From Clostridiales bacterium (GTDB lineage: Bacteria > Bacillota > Clostridia > Christensenellales > Pumilibacteraceae), in NCBI GenBank assembly GCA_014799665.1, contig JAAVHP010000004.1:248001-312000 (forward strand): DNA of 64,000 bases. The letters run 5' to 3'. The notes below the pieces were generated by a model. The model saw nothing but the letters and a program-made list of their open reading frames with translations. It did not search any database and was not told the DNA's origin. A program made the position numbers and the translations under genes. Positions 16,657 through 23,973 of this stretch are shown piece by piece. Each line of letters starts with the position of its first letter. Position 1 is the first letter of the stretch.

Positions 16657-16869
16657 ATATTAACTAAAAGCGGGTTTCCCGCTTGTTCTGAGCGAGCGAA
16701 GCGAGCGATCGAAAATACCACTTTGTGGCATTTTCCTTATCCTGCTTAGGCATTGAAAAATGCCACCATTTTGGAATATCGTATGCGGTATTCCGTAGTC
16801 GTAAAAATAATTAAAATTTTTTCCAAATAGTGACAGTAGTTGTCAACAATATTATGGTATAATGAGTGC
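16657..16869. other. spacer with nested inverted repeats and a regulatory palindrome
   Basis: The spacer contains AGCGGGTTTCCCGCT, a GAGCGAGCGAAGCGAGCG stretch and a long imperfect inverted repeat around GTGGCATTTTCC (about 16,726) and GAAAAATGCCAC (about 16,755). TGACA-N5-TGTCA (16,831-16,845) sits at the -35 position of the next gene and could be an operator. Confidence 0.45.
16858..16863 (+). promoter_or_regulatory. extended -10 promoter of the sigma-like gene; predicted leaderless
   Basis: TGGTATAAT is an extended -10 element. The expected start, near 16,870, is the A of the ATG. The -35 area is replaced by the palindrome TGACA-N5-TGTCA. Confidence 0.55.
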
Positions 16870-17919
16870 ATGGATAAATTAGCGTATCATATGAATAAAA
16901 AGAAAAAGCCCGCCAAAACAGCAGGCAAGTTTTTGTATTACTATCCGTGCAATTCCAAAGATAAAGCGAACTTTCATATTGGTGACAAAAAGTATATTGA
17001 AATAGAAGTTACGGAAAAAGAGTGGGAAGCCTTGCGCGAGTTGGATAGATTTGAGTATAACAATTGGCACAAAGTTTACCGTCACAACGAGCCTTTTCCC
17101 GAAGATGAGGAAATACTATCTCCACGCAAACAACAAAAGTGGATAAACAAAGATATCCCATTTTCTACTCTTGCAATTGAACAACTGGATAGAATATGTG
17201 CATTAAGCACATTAACGCCGCAAGAGCGGACAGTATATTGCCTTGTTGTGGACGAAGGCATAAAACAGAAAGATATCGCCGAAGAGCTTGGCATAACGCA
17301 AGGCGCGGTATCTTCTACTTTCCGTCGGGCAAGACGAAAGCTGGACGCATATGATTTGAGCAAAGACAATGCGCCGGACGATATTGTATGGAAGTTATGG
17401 CAAATTTTTATGAGAGATTTTGAACTGCCGGATTTCCTTGACGTAGAGATAGAGTTTGTCATAAGAGGTTTATTTAGTGACTTACTTCCGTTTATAAATT
17501 GGTTTTACAGTATCGGCGAACTGTGCCGTTACATACTTCGCTACTATCTCTTTGATGAAGATAAGATCGACGCAGATATTGAGAAATATCTTTCAAATGC
17601 GCCATATAACGAACAACGACATTTCAAAGATTATTATGTAGATCAGCTGCCAATTATACAAGGCGTATATGTTCGGTTATGTATGGAAGTAAAACGCCGC
17701 GAAGCGAATAGATTAACAGATAGCCATAAAGCCGTTGATGGCATTTATAGCGCCATTGAAAAGATTGCAAAGAGATTAGGCGTTTCCGTAGAAGAATGTT
17801 TTACTAAACGACTGTATCCTTATCTTGCCGAGAAACGTAACAGACGGTTAAGAGAATTCTATACGCAATTCAGCGGTAAAAAGTTAGCCAAATATTTTTT
17901 TAAGAATTTTTATTTGTGA
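16870..17919 (+). CDS. sigma-70 region-4-like regulator
   Basis: 349 aa from the chosen ATG. The segment ALSTLTPQERTVYCLVVDEG followed by IKQKDIAEELGITQGAVSST and FRRARRKL (about residues 105-150) is a sigma-70 region 4 helix-turn-helix. The N-terminal part (KFLYYYPCNSKDKANFHIGD, then a VTEKEWEALRELDRFEYNN segment) and the C-terminal part are unassigned. Proteins with this N-terminal plus region-4 arrangement occur in clostridial mobile elements as transcriptional regulators, by my recollection. A TTG at 16,840 would extend the frame but overlaps the promoter, so 16,870 is preferred. It precedes the mobilization module and probably regulates it. Confidence 0.75.
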   Translation: MDKLAYHMNKKKKPAKTAGKFLYYYPCNSKDKANFHIGDKKYIEIEVTEKEWEALRELDRFEYNNWHKVYRHNEPFPEDEEILSPRKQQKWINKDIPFSTLAIEQLDRICALSTLTPQERTVYCLVVDEGIKQKDIAEELGITQGAVSSTFRRARRKLDAYDLSKDNAPDDIVWKLWQIFMRDFELPDFLDVEIEFVIRGLFSDLLPFINWFYSIGELCRYILRYYLFDEDKIDADIEKYLSNAPYNEQRHFKDYYVDQLPIIQGVYVRLCMEVKRREANRLTDSHKAVDGIYSAIEKIAKRLGVSVEECFTKRLYPYLAEKRNRRLREFYTQFSGKKLAKYFFKNFYL

Positions 17920-18059
17920 TGTAATATTTTCAGCGTTTTTGTGGCTTATAAGTAGAAGGGGCAAAAACTTAATATTTATTGAACAGATAATGTAAGGTCG
18001 GCTTTCGGACAGAGAGCCGATTTTGTTTTTCTTCAAATCTTTAAAGGAGGTGAACAAAT
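17920..18059 (+). other. spacer with a hairpin terminator and strong ribosome-binding site
   Basis: TCGGCTTTCGGACAGAGAGCCGA followed by TTTTGTTTTT (about 17,999-18,030) is an intrinsic terminator. AAAGGAGG (18,043-18,050) then stands 9 nt before an ATA codon (18,060) in frame with the following gene. Confidence 0.55.
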
Positions 18060-18842
18060 ATAGGCTTTTACAGTAGACACGACTATTCTTGGCTATTTCC
18101 AAGAGACAAGCACGCCACCATTTCTGTGCTCACGTTTAGACAACAGGATTTGTCCGCACAGGACAACTATCTTGTAGAAGCGCAAGCACAGCATTCAGTA
18201 CATTGGCTGAAATGCAAAACCGGTATATTTCAAATTGAAATTGTCGAAACGATTAAGACGCTAAATGCACAGTTTCATCCACGCGGAAAGAATAAAGTTT
18301 TGGAATGCTTGCAATTCGGTGGTAATCGCGAGTTTTGGCAAGATTTTCCCGACGAGGAAGAAATCGAAATATACTTTCGGCACTGCTATGACTTTGCGAT
18401 AAAGCACATAGGATTTTTGCAAACAGATAAGAACATTATCTGCGCTTTAACCGTTACCGAGCCGAACAGGCGAAATCTTTTCTTGTATTATTTGCCCGTA
18501 ACGGACAAATGGAGAGTAAAAGCAATGAGTAACCACAAAAGCGAAAACGGAAACAAACTGCAAAGGCGCGATGAGAGTGGAAACCCGATTTATAAAACAA
18601 GACGGCATGTGACAGCACCGCTTTTGTGCCATTCCGAGTTTTGGAAACAGCGCGGCGAAGAAATGTCCTACTCCGTTTTGCAAGAGTGCTTTTACCAAGA
18701 AATATCCAAGCGTTACGGCGCAAAGCGTGGCGAAAGCACGTCTTTACTTAAATACACTACTCCCGAACAGGCAGAGCGTTTTAAGAGATGCAAAGATGAT
18801 GAGTACGATATTTTCAAGAATACGAAAGGAATTTGGGTGTAA
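18060..18842 (+). CDS. MobV/Pre-like mobilization protein, divergent; apparent ATA start
   Basis: About 260 codons. The frame is open from 18,054. The only strong ribosome-binding site (AAAGGAGG) stands 9 nt before ATA at 18,060, which opens GFYSRHDYSWLFPRDKHATI and runs into the GTG at 18,126. Residues around IVETIKTLNAQF, the ALTVTEPNRRNLFLYYLPVTD segment and QECFYQEISKRYGAKRGES align by eye with the Pre/MobV relaxase layout, in which D-E-x-TPH-x-H is followed by F-x-P. Here the metal-binding histidines are missing (NRRNLFL), so catalysis is doubtful. The length is short compared with usual MobV proteins (about 400 aa). It may be a decayed relaxase or a repurposed relative. Confidence 0.5.
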   Translation: MGFYSRHDYSWLFPRDKHATISVLTFRQQDLSAQDNYLVEAQAQHSVHWLKCKTGIFQIEIVETIKTLNAQFHPRGKNKVLECLQFGGNREFWQDFPDEEEIEIYFRHCYDFAIKHIGFLQTDKNIICALTVTEPNRRNLFLYYLPVTDKWRVKAMSNHKSENGNKLQRRDESGNPIYKTRRHVTAPLLCHSEFWKQRGEEMSYSVLQECFYQEISKRYGAKRGESTSLLKYTTPEQAERFKRCKDDEYDIFKNTKGIWV

Positions 18843-18846
18843 TCTA

Positions 18847-18886
18847 TTGACATATCAGTAAAAGTATGCTATCGTATATATACGAT
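18847..18886 (+). promoter_or_regulatory. promoter with a 16-bp perfect palindrome at the start site
   Basis: TTGACA (18,847-18,852), 17 bp, TATCGT (18,870-18,875). The palindrome ATCGTATATATACGAT (18,871-18,886) overlaps the -10 and the predicted start near 18,882. Its position suggests repression by a small DNA-binding protein, plausibly the product of the gene it drives. Confidence 0.7.
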
Positions 18887-18909
18887 AAATATATTTTATG
18901 AGGCGAACT

Positions 18910-19197
18910 ATGGTAACACGCAAAGAGAACACTCCCCAACGAATTGCAAACCGCAAGTATGAGGAGAAGAACAGAGAGAAAAGAAAAGCCACAAGCGGCA
19001 ATTTTCAAACTATGATACCGCGTGAGCTTTTGGAAAAAATCAACGAGTTTTTGAAAGAATACGGTTATACCAAAGTAGAGCTTATTCAAGCCGGTTATGA
19101 GGAACTTCTCGCAAAGCACGACACTAACCTCGCAAAGCTCAAAGACGGTTATGACGACTTTTTCGAGAGCGAGTTGGAACAAATGAAAAAGAAATAA
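18910..19197 (+). CDS. small putative DNA-binding protein (ribbon-helix-helix-like)
   Basis: 95 aa from the ATG at 18,910. I prefer this to 18,898 because GAGG lies 7-8 nt upstream of it. The N-terminus is very basic (VTRKENTPQRIANRKYEEKN), followed by SGNFQTMIPRELLEKINEFL and KEYGYTKVELIQAGYEELL. A short strand followed by two helices is the layout of ribbon-helix-helix proteins. Small RHH proteins commonly act as mobilization accessory factors or plasmid repressors. The adjacent palindromic operator fits autoregulation. No family name is certain. Confidence 0.6.
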   Translation: MVTRKENTPQRIANRKYEEKNREKRKATSGNFQTMIPRELLEKINEFLKEYGYTKVELIQAGYEELLAKHDTNLAKLKDGYDDFFESELEQMKKK

Positions 19198-19286
19198 ATA
19201 AAACGACTTTATTTTAGCCCGACGAAACGAACAGTTGAGTCGGGCTATATTTCAAAAAAAATTTATAAGGAGGTAATACGCTATAA

Positions 19287-19403
19287 ATGATGAGAGAACA
19301 TAGTAGTTATATGGAGAAAGAACATTATATCCGTTCGGCAAAGAGAACATTGTATGCCGTAGCGCAAACAATGATTCGAGGTGAAATCACAACAAAGAAG
19401 TGA
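19287..19403 (+). CDS. 38-aa small ORF, possibly the front half of a frameshifted gene
   Basis: AAGGAGG (19,267-19,273) precedes ATGATG. The product contains MEKEHYIRSAKRTLYAVAQT and ends GEITTKK. Its 3' end overlaps the next ORF in a different frame by 23 nt. The next ORF has no spaced ribosome-binding site of its own, so the two may once have been one protein. Confidence 0.45.
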   Translation: MMREHSSYMEKEHYIRSAKRTLYAVAQTMIRGEITTKK

Positions 19404-19635
19404 TTATGTAAAAAAGAAATTAAGTGCATATACAGGTAGCCCGAAGTATTTAGCAAATACGGCTGAGGTTGCAGATGATACAATATTTTGCGATATGCAA
19501 ACGGGCAAAGTCAAATCGGGAACGATACATTACAGCGACGAGTTTATAGTAAGCTGTGCGGAAAGCCTTGCCTACTATCTGCTTGACAATCCCGATATAG
19601 TAAAGCAAATGGAGGATGATTATGGACGCAACTGA
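19381..19635 (+). CDS. small hypothetical protein preceding the recombinase
   Basis: 84 aa from GTG. It contains KKLSAYTGSPKYLANTAEVA and DEFIVSCAESLAYYLLDNPD. The start codon directly abuts GAGG, so independent initiation is doubtful; coupling to, or frameshifting from, the preceding 38-aa ORF is more likely. The end overlaps the recombinase start by 14 bp. Such small ORFs immediately before large serine recombinases may act as accessory or directionality factors, but nothing in this sequence proves it. Confidence 0.5.
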   Translation: MKSQQRSDYVKKKLSAYTGSPKYLANTAEVADDTIFCDMQTGKVKSGTIHYSDEFIVSCAESLAYYLLDNPDIVKQMEDDYGRN

Positions 19636-21193
19636 AAAAAGAACAGTAATTTATGCTCGGTACTCATGCGAAAAGCAAACCGAGCAAAGCATTGAAGGAC
19701 AGCTTCGCGTTTGTCGCGAATTTGCCGAACGCAACGGATATATCATAACAAATGAGTATATCGACAGAGCGGTTTCGGGTAAGACGGACAAGCGTGAGCA
19801 ATTCCAGCAAATGTTAAAAGACAGCGCAAAACAAGAATTTAATTACGTGCTTGTATATAAGCTCGATAGGTTTGCACGAAACCGGTACGATAGCGCAATC
19901 AATAAGGCAACGCTTAAAAAGAACGGCGTAAAGGTTTTATCCGCGTGTGAGCAGATAACCGATTCGCCCGAAGGCATTATACTTGAATCTATGATTGAGG
20001 GTATGGCGGAGTACTACTCCGCCGAACTTTCGCAAAAGGTTAAGCGCGGTATGCGCGAGAGTTGCCTTAAAGGTAACGCCGCAGGCATTAAGCCGATTTA
20101 CGGTTATTGTATCGTTGATAAGAAGTATCAGGTTGTGCCGCAAGAAGCCGAGATTATACGAAAGATGTTTAACGACTATGTGAACGGTACGACGATTAAA
20201 GAAATTAAAACGTGGCTTGACGAAAGCGGAATCCGCACGCATACGGGACATAGCTTTTCGATCGGGCGTGTTTCCGATATGCTTCGTAATCAAAAGTATA
20301 TCGGTAAATGCCAATACGCCGGCGAGGTTTACGACAATATCATTATGCCTATCGTGGACGAATTGACATTTAATCGCGCACAAGAATTGCTCGTTGTCAA
20401 TTCGCATAAGTCAGGACGAGTGCGCGCCAGAGAAAAGTTTATTTTGAGCGGTAAAATAATTTGCTCGCATTGCGGAGCGCTTTATAATGGGGAGAGCGGA
20501 ACTTGCCGAAACGGCGATATTCATTACTTTTACAAATGCCGTCGTAAAAAGGAAGGCAAAGACAAATGCTGTTCTCATGCCGTTCCCAAACAAGTCTTTG
20601 AGGACAGCGTTTATAAAACCGTAATGAAGGCGTTAAAGGATGAAACGTTTTTGCGCCGTGTTGCCGAGCAAGCTGTGGAAATACATAACAAACAAATAGT
20701 AGAAAAGCCCGAGCTTAAAATACTCAGGCGTCGGCTCGCCGAAACGGAAGAAATGTTAAACAATATCACAATGGCGATTTGCAAAGGAATTTTTAACGAA
20801 TATACTCAAACCAAGATGAGCGAGCTAACGCTTCTTAAAACTCAGTTGGTGGCGAGAATATCCGAAGAAGAATCGAACAATATTAAACCGTTGCAAAAAG
20901 AAATGCTAATGGATTTCTTCCATAAGAGTGTGCTTGCAATCGAATGTGCGGAAGATCCGACGAATCTCGATAAGCGCAAAAAGCTATTTGATACGCTAAT
21001 CAAAGAAATAATCTTTGACGGTGAAAAGTATCTTATTGTGCTAAAAACAAGTAATATGCCGAACTATCCGACAACAGATGAGCAAAAAGAAAAGTCCCGA
21101 GCCGAATGCGATGAACTTCGCACTCGGTTCGAGACACTTCGTTTTGGTGACCCCAACGGGACTCGAACCCATGATTTCACCGTGAAAGGGTGA
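19622..21193 (+). CDS. large serine recombinase (integrase) at tRNA-Glu
   Basis: 523 aa. The resolvase catalytic domain begins RTVIYARYSCEKQTEQSIEG (nucleophilic Ser in YARYS, about residue 14), continues EYIDRAVSGKTDKREQFQQM and VYKLDRFARNRYDS (conserved arginines). The recombinase domain follows (YVNGTTIKEIKTWLDESGI, about residues 190-215), then a zinc-ribbon domain (KIICSHCGALYNGESGTCRN ... YKCRRK ... CCSHAV, about 275-325) and a coiled coil (about 360-400). I chose ATG 19,622 because GGAGG lies 6 nt upstream. The last 16 codons read through into tRNA-Glu on the opposite strand (ending GTRTHDFTVKG). The gene therefore ends at its own attachment site, and the natural pre-integration C-terminus may differ. 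Confidence 0.92.
   Translation: MDATEKRTVIYARYSCEKQTEQSIEGQLRVCREFAERNGYIITNEYIDRAVSGKTDKREQFQQMLKDSAKQEFNYVLVYKLDRFARNRYDSAINKATLKKNGVKVLSACEQITDSPEGIILESMIEGMAEYYSAELSQKVKRGMRESCLKGNAAGIKPIYGYCIVDKKYQVVPQEAEIIRKMFNDYVNGTTIKEIKTWLDESGIRTHTGHSFSIGRVSDMLRNQKYIGKCQYAGEVYDNIIMPIVDELTFNRAQELLVVNSHKSGRVRAREKFILSGKIICSHCGALYNGESGTCRNGDIHYFYKCRRKKEGKDKCCSHAVPKQVFEDSVYKTVMKALKDETFLRRVAEQAVEIHNKQIVEKPELKILRRRLAETEEMLNNITMAICKGIFNEYTQTKMSELTLLKTQLVARISEEESNNIKPLQKEMLMDFFHKSVLAIECAEDPTNLDKRKKLFDTLIKEIIFDGEKYLIVLKTSNMPNYPTTDEQKEKSRAECDELRTRFETLRFGDPNGTRTHDFTVKG
21139..21150 (+). other. junction motif at tRNA-Glu 3' end, candidate att core
   Basis: TCGTTTTGGTGA occurs here, spanning the CCA end of tRNA-Glu, and again at 6384-6395. 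If real, recombination between the copies would excise about 14.8 kb carrying both methyltransferase systems and the recombinase. Twelve-base matches are expected by chance in 64 kb, so this is only a candidate. Confidence 0.25.
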
Positions 21194-21219
21194 CGTCTTA
21201 ACCGCTTGACCATGGGGCC
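21145..21219 (-). tRNA. tRNA-Glu (anticodon TTC), CCA encoded
   Basis: On the minus strand the molecule begins GGCCCCATGGTCAAGCGG and ends GGGGTCACCA. The acceptor stem GGCCCCA / TGGGGTC pairs with one G-T. The anticodon stem TCACC / GGTGA encloses loop CTTTCAC with anticodon TTC. The T-loop TTCGAGT is canonical. The recombinase gene at 19,622 converges on it and its last 49 nt overlap the tRNA 3' part. Confidence 0.93.
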
Positions 21220-21297
21220 ACAGTCGAATGTTAGTTTATCATGTTATACGGTTTTTGTCAAGCGATTTGAGTTAAGTTTTCGGTCGGGATAATTTCT

Positions 21298-22065
21298 TTA
21301 CAGCCAAATCGACCAATCTCCGTAATCGAACGTGCCTGCGCCGTGGTGCAAATTACCGTTTTTCTTTAATTCTCTAAACGCATCACGCATTCGTATTATT
21401 ATTTCAGGACCTATTTCCAATGAGTGATGGGCGGGGAAAATTCGCTCCGCGTTGAGCGATGCAAGCGTTTCGAGTGAGTGCAGATACGCTTCCGGGTCGG
21501 TGGAAGGGTAGTAGGCGAACAGTGTATCCTTATATACCAGGTCGCCTGTGAAAAGATACCCGCGCGCTTCTTCCCAAAAACAAATATGCCCCGGTGAGTG
21601 TCCCGGCGTATGCATGACGGTTATCACCCTACCGCCAATATCTATTCTTTCGCCCCCGTTAAGCACACGTGTGGGTTTGCCATGGAACATTTCATATTTA
21701 TTGATATCGAAGCCGTCTGGGATCTCGCAGCGGTCGGTGACCATATCCCGCACCGTTTTTATATTTAAAGGAAACTCACCGCTTAACCAATTCAGTTCCG
21801 CCGCGTGAGCGTAGAAGTCGGGGAAATACTTGTGTCCGCCGATATGATCCCAATGTATATGGGTTGCGACCGCTGTCACGGGTTTATCGGTCAGTTTGCG
21901 AACTTGATCGAATATATTGCAAATGCCGAGCCCCGTATCTATCAAAAGGCAACGGGCTTTGCCGATCAAAAGATAGCAATGCGTTTCTTCCCAATGCTTA
22001 TACTCGCTTATTATGTACGTAGTTTCGTCGATTTTGTCTATCGTGAACCAATCTGTTCTGCTCAT
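21298..22065 (-). CDS. MBL-fold metallo-hydrolase
   Basis: 255 aa. Canonical metallo-beta-lactamase-fold metal ligands are visible: THIHWDHIGGHKYF (H-x-H-x-D-H, about residues 87-92), HTPGHSPGHICF (about 151-162), the aspartate in FTGDLVYKD (about 173), and PAHHS (about 216). It is a soluble, Zn-dependent hydrolase of the glyoxalase-II-like subgroup; the substrate is unknown. AGGAAAAACTT precedes the ATG. It is the first chromosomal gene beyond the tRNA-Glu junction, monocistronic, and divergent from the alarmone synthetase gene. Confidence 0.88.
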   Translation of the reverse strand: MSRTDWFTIDKIDETTYIISEYKHWEETHCYLLIGKARCLLIDTGLGICNIFDQVRKLTDKPVTAVATHIHWDHIGGHKYFPDFYAHAAELNWLSGEFPLNIKTVRDMVTDRCEIPDGFDINKYEMFHGKPTRVLNGGERIDIGGRVITVMHTPGHSPGHICFWEEARGYLFTGDLVYKDTLFAYYPSTDPEAYLHSLETLASLNAERIFPAHHSLEIGPEIIIRMRDAFRELKKNGNLHHGAGTFDYGDWSIWL

Positions 22066-22240
22066 AAGTTTTTCCTGCCGAGGTTGTTATTTGTATTCTA
22101 TCACAATATCAAAGCAAAAACAAGCGGTGCGTTTATTAAAGTTTATTAGAAACGTTTTACGAAAACTTAACCAAATTCTAATGAAAAACAAATGTTTATT
22201 TGATATAATATTTACAACCAAACGTATAGCGAGGTGAGTT

Positions 22241-23026
22241 ATGAAAAATATTTTCGACGAGGAATTTGACGACGAGCTGCTTCCTGCGGAGATCTCGGAG
22301 ATGCTGGGTGGCAAGATTTCGGTTGACGAGGTATACCGTCAAGCCAAGAACATGATGTGGTCGGTCGTTCAGCTCAAAGAACTTCAAATGGCGTATTCGT
22401 GCGCGCTCAAAGAGATGCGCACCAAGTTCGAGGTGCTCGACGCAGAGTTCAAGCTTAAATACAAGCGCAATCCCATCAACTCGATCACCACGCGGCTCAA
22501 ACGCACCGAGAGCATTATTTCCAAGCTCGTCAAGTACGGAGTGCCCGTTTCCTTAGATAGCATTGAGGCTAACGTAAACGACGTGGCGGGTATTCGCGTT
22601 ATCTGTCCGTACATTGACGATATTTACCAGATAGCCGACGCGCTTCTGTCCCAAGCCGATGTTACGCTCATAGAGCGCAAAGACTATATTCAAAACCCCA
22701 AGCCCAATGGCTACCGCAGCCTGCATCTTATCGTCAGTATTCCCGTTTTCTTCTCGAACGGGAAAAAGGACATTAAAGTCGAGGTGCAGATCCGCACGAT
22801 TGCCATGGATTTTTGGGCGAGCCTCGAACACCAAATGAAATACAAGCACAACATTCCCGACCAGGACGCTATTGGCGCGGAGCTTAAAAAGTGCGCGGAC
22901 GTGATCGCAGAGACCGACAAGCAAATGCTTTCTCTGCGTAACCGCATAGAGTCTGCCGAGGACGCGCAGACCGAAGAAGACATTCTGCTCGAAAAACTGC
23001 GGCGGCTTGATATGCCGTTAGGGTAA
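22241..23026 (+). CDS. small alarmone synthetase (RelQ/YjbM-like GTP pyrophosphokinase)
   Basis: 261 aa. The RelA/SpoT synthetase domain is intact: ITTRLKRTESIISKL (about residues 81-95), NDVAGIRVICPYIDDIY (about 112-128), the G-loop NPKPNGYRSLHLIVSI with the guanine-stacking Tyr (about 155-170), and VEVQIRTIAMDFWASLEHQM with the catalytic Glu and conserved EH (about 182-201). No hydrolase, TGS or ACT domain is present, so it is a single-domain synthetase making (p)ppGpp from ATP and GTP/GDP. The ribosome-binding site GAGGTGAGTT precedes ATG. An extended -10 (TGATATAAT, about 22,201-22,209) lies upstream. A second, divergent RelA/SpoT-domain gene lies about 1 kb downstream. Confidence 0.93.
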   Translation: MKNIFDEEFDDELLPAEISEMLGGKISVDEVYRQAKNMMWSVVQLKELQMAYSCALKEMRTKFEVLDAEFKLKYKRNPINSITTRLKRTESIISKLVKYGVPVSLDSIEANVNDVAGIRVICPYIDDIYQIADALLSQADVTLIERKDYIQNPKPNGYRSLHLIVSIPVFFSNGKKDIKVEVQIRTIAMDFWASLEHQMKYKHNIPDQDAIGAELKKCADVIAETDKQMLSLRNRIESAEDAQTEEDILLEKLRRLDMPLG

Positions 23027-23055
23027 TTTTGTTTTTGGATTTTTGAGGTTTGAGT

Positions 23056-23826
23056 TTGAACGTAAAATATATCGGTATAAAAAACAATTTCAAAATATAT
23101 CAGTTTTTTATTAATGCCGCGTTTGCGATTTTTTGCGTTCTATCGGTTATTTTTTCGGTGTTTTGTTATTGCGATTATTATGATGAAAAGATGCTACGGA
23201 ATGGCATTGAAGTCGAAGCCGAAATTGTAGATATAATGGAAATAGATTTAAGCTCGGCTGATTCGACTTCAATCGAAAGAGGCTGGGAATGTATTTATAT
23301 GTACGTCGCACCGGATGGCGTAAAATATACCGGTGGGGTCGGTTCGTTCTCGCAAAAAAGATATGCGGTTGAACATCTCGGCGAAAAAGTCAGAATAGTA
23401 ATAGATCCAACAGACGGATCGAGCACTTACGGTACGTTGGCGGGTATAGCTTATTATTGGCAAAAGTATCATCAAATCGATTTAATACTTGCTTGCGTAT
23501 TTATAGGATTGCTTTGCATGGCGGCGTATTTGTTCTTTTATAGGGTAGTTTACAGAAATAGATTAGACAAGAAGATATTGGAACACGCAAGCGGAATATT
23601 CGCAAGTGATTGCGTTCGAGAGGGTGAAGTAACCAAAGTGCTGAAATGGTTGGTTTGCTACGTTAAGGTTAGGTATCAAGATGAGAGCGGCGTAACGAGA
23701 GAGAAGTGGGCTCGGTCTTGGTTCACGCACAAGGAAGCGAAATTCTTACGACAAAAGAAAACGATAAATATCATACCGTACAAAAACACATACGGTATTT
23801 TGGAAGAAATGCAGGTAGCGAAATAA
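23056..23826 (+). CDS. two-TM membrane protein with DUF3592-like extracytoplasmic domain
   Basis: About 256 aa. A TTG start at 23,056 is preferred because GAGG sits 7 nt upstream; TTG 23,050 is the alternative. Membrane helices lie at about residues 18-38 (FAIFCVLSVIFSVFCYC) and 138-158 (DLILACVFIGLLCMAAYLFF). Between them lies a beta-rich domain (EVEAEIVDIMEIDL ... GEKVRIVIDPTDGSSTYG) like DUF3592 proteins. The C-terminal cytoplasmic half repeats a similar beta pattern (EGEVTKVLKWLVCYVKVRYQ). The function is unknown. It follows the alarmone synthetase by 29 bp and may be cotranscribed. Confidence 0.65.
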   Translation: MNVKYIGIKNNFKIYQFFINAAFAIFCVLSVIFSVFCYCDYYDEKMLRNGIEVEAEIVDIMEIDLSSADSTSIERGWECIYMYVAPDGVKYTGGVGSFSQKRYAVEHLGEKVRIVIDPTDGSSTYGTLAGIAYYWQKYHQIDLILACVFIGLLCMAAYLFFYRVVYRNRLDKKILEHASGIFASDCVREGEVTKVLKWLVCYVKVRYQDESGVTREKWARSWFTHKEAKFLRQKKTINIIPYKNTYGILEEMQVAK

Positions 23827-23857
23827 CAATGAGTGATATATACGGATAAGATTTAAA

Positions 23858-23919
23858 CCCTCATCCGTCAGCCGACGGAGCGGCTGCCACCCCCCCCCAT
23901 GCCCCCAATTGGGGAAGGC
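23858..23919. repeat. dispersed intergenic repeat, copy 1
   Basis: It begins CCCTCATCCGTCAGCCGACG and ends CCAATTGGGGAAGGC, with a C homopolymer (CCCCCCCCC) inside. The reverse complement recurs, in cleaner form, at 38,991-39,042. It is a short intergenic repeat with an internal palindrome, plausibly a MITE-like or REP-like element. Confidence 0.7.
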
Positions 23920-23934
23920 GAATAAGGTAAATGA

Positions 23935-23964
23935 AAAACCGCTTTCGATTGCGAGAGCGGTTTT
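23935..23964. terminator. bidirectional terminator hairpin
   Basis: The stem AAAACCGCT / AGCGGTTTT lies between convergent genes and can stop transcription from both sides. Confidence 0.7.
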
Positions 23965-23973
23965 ATTTGGGAA

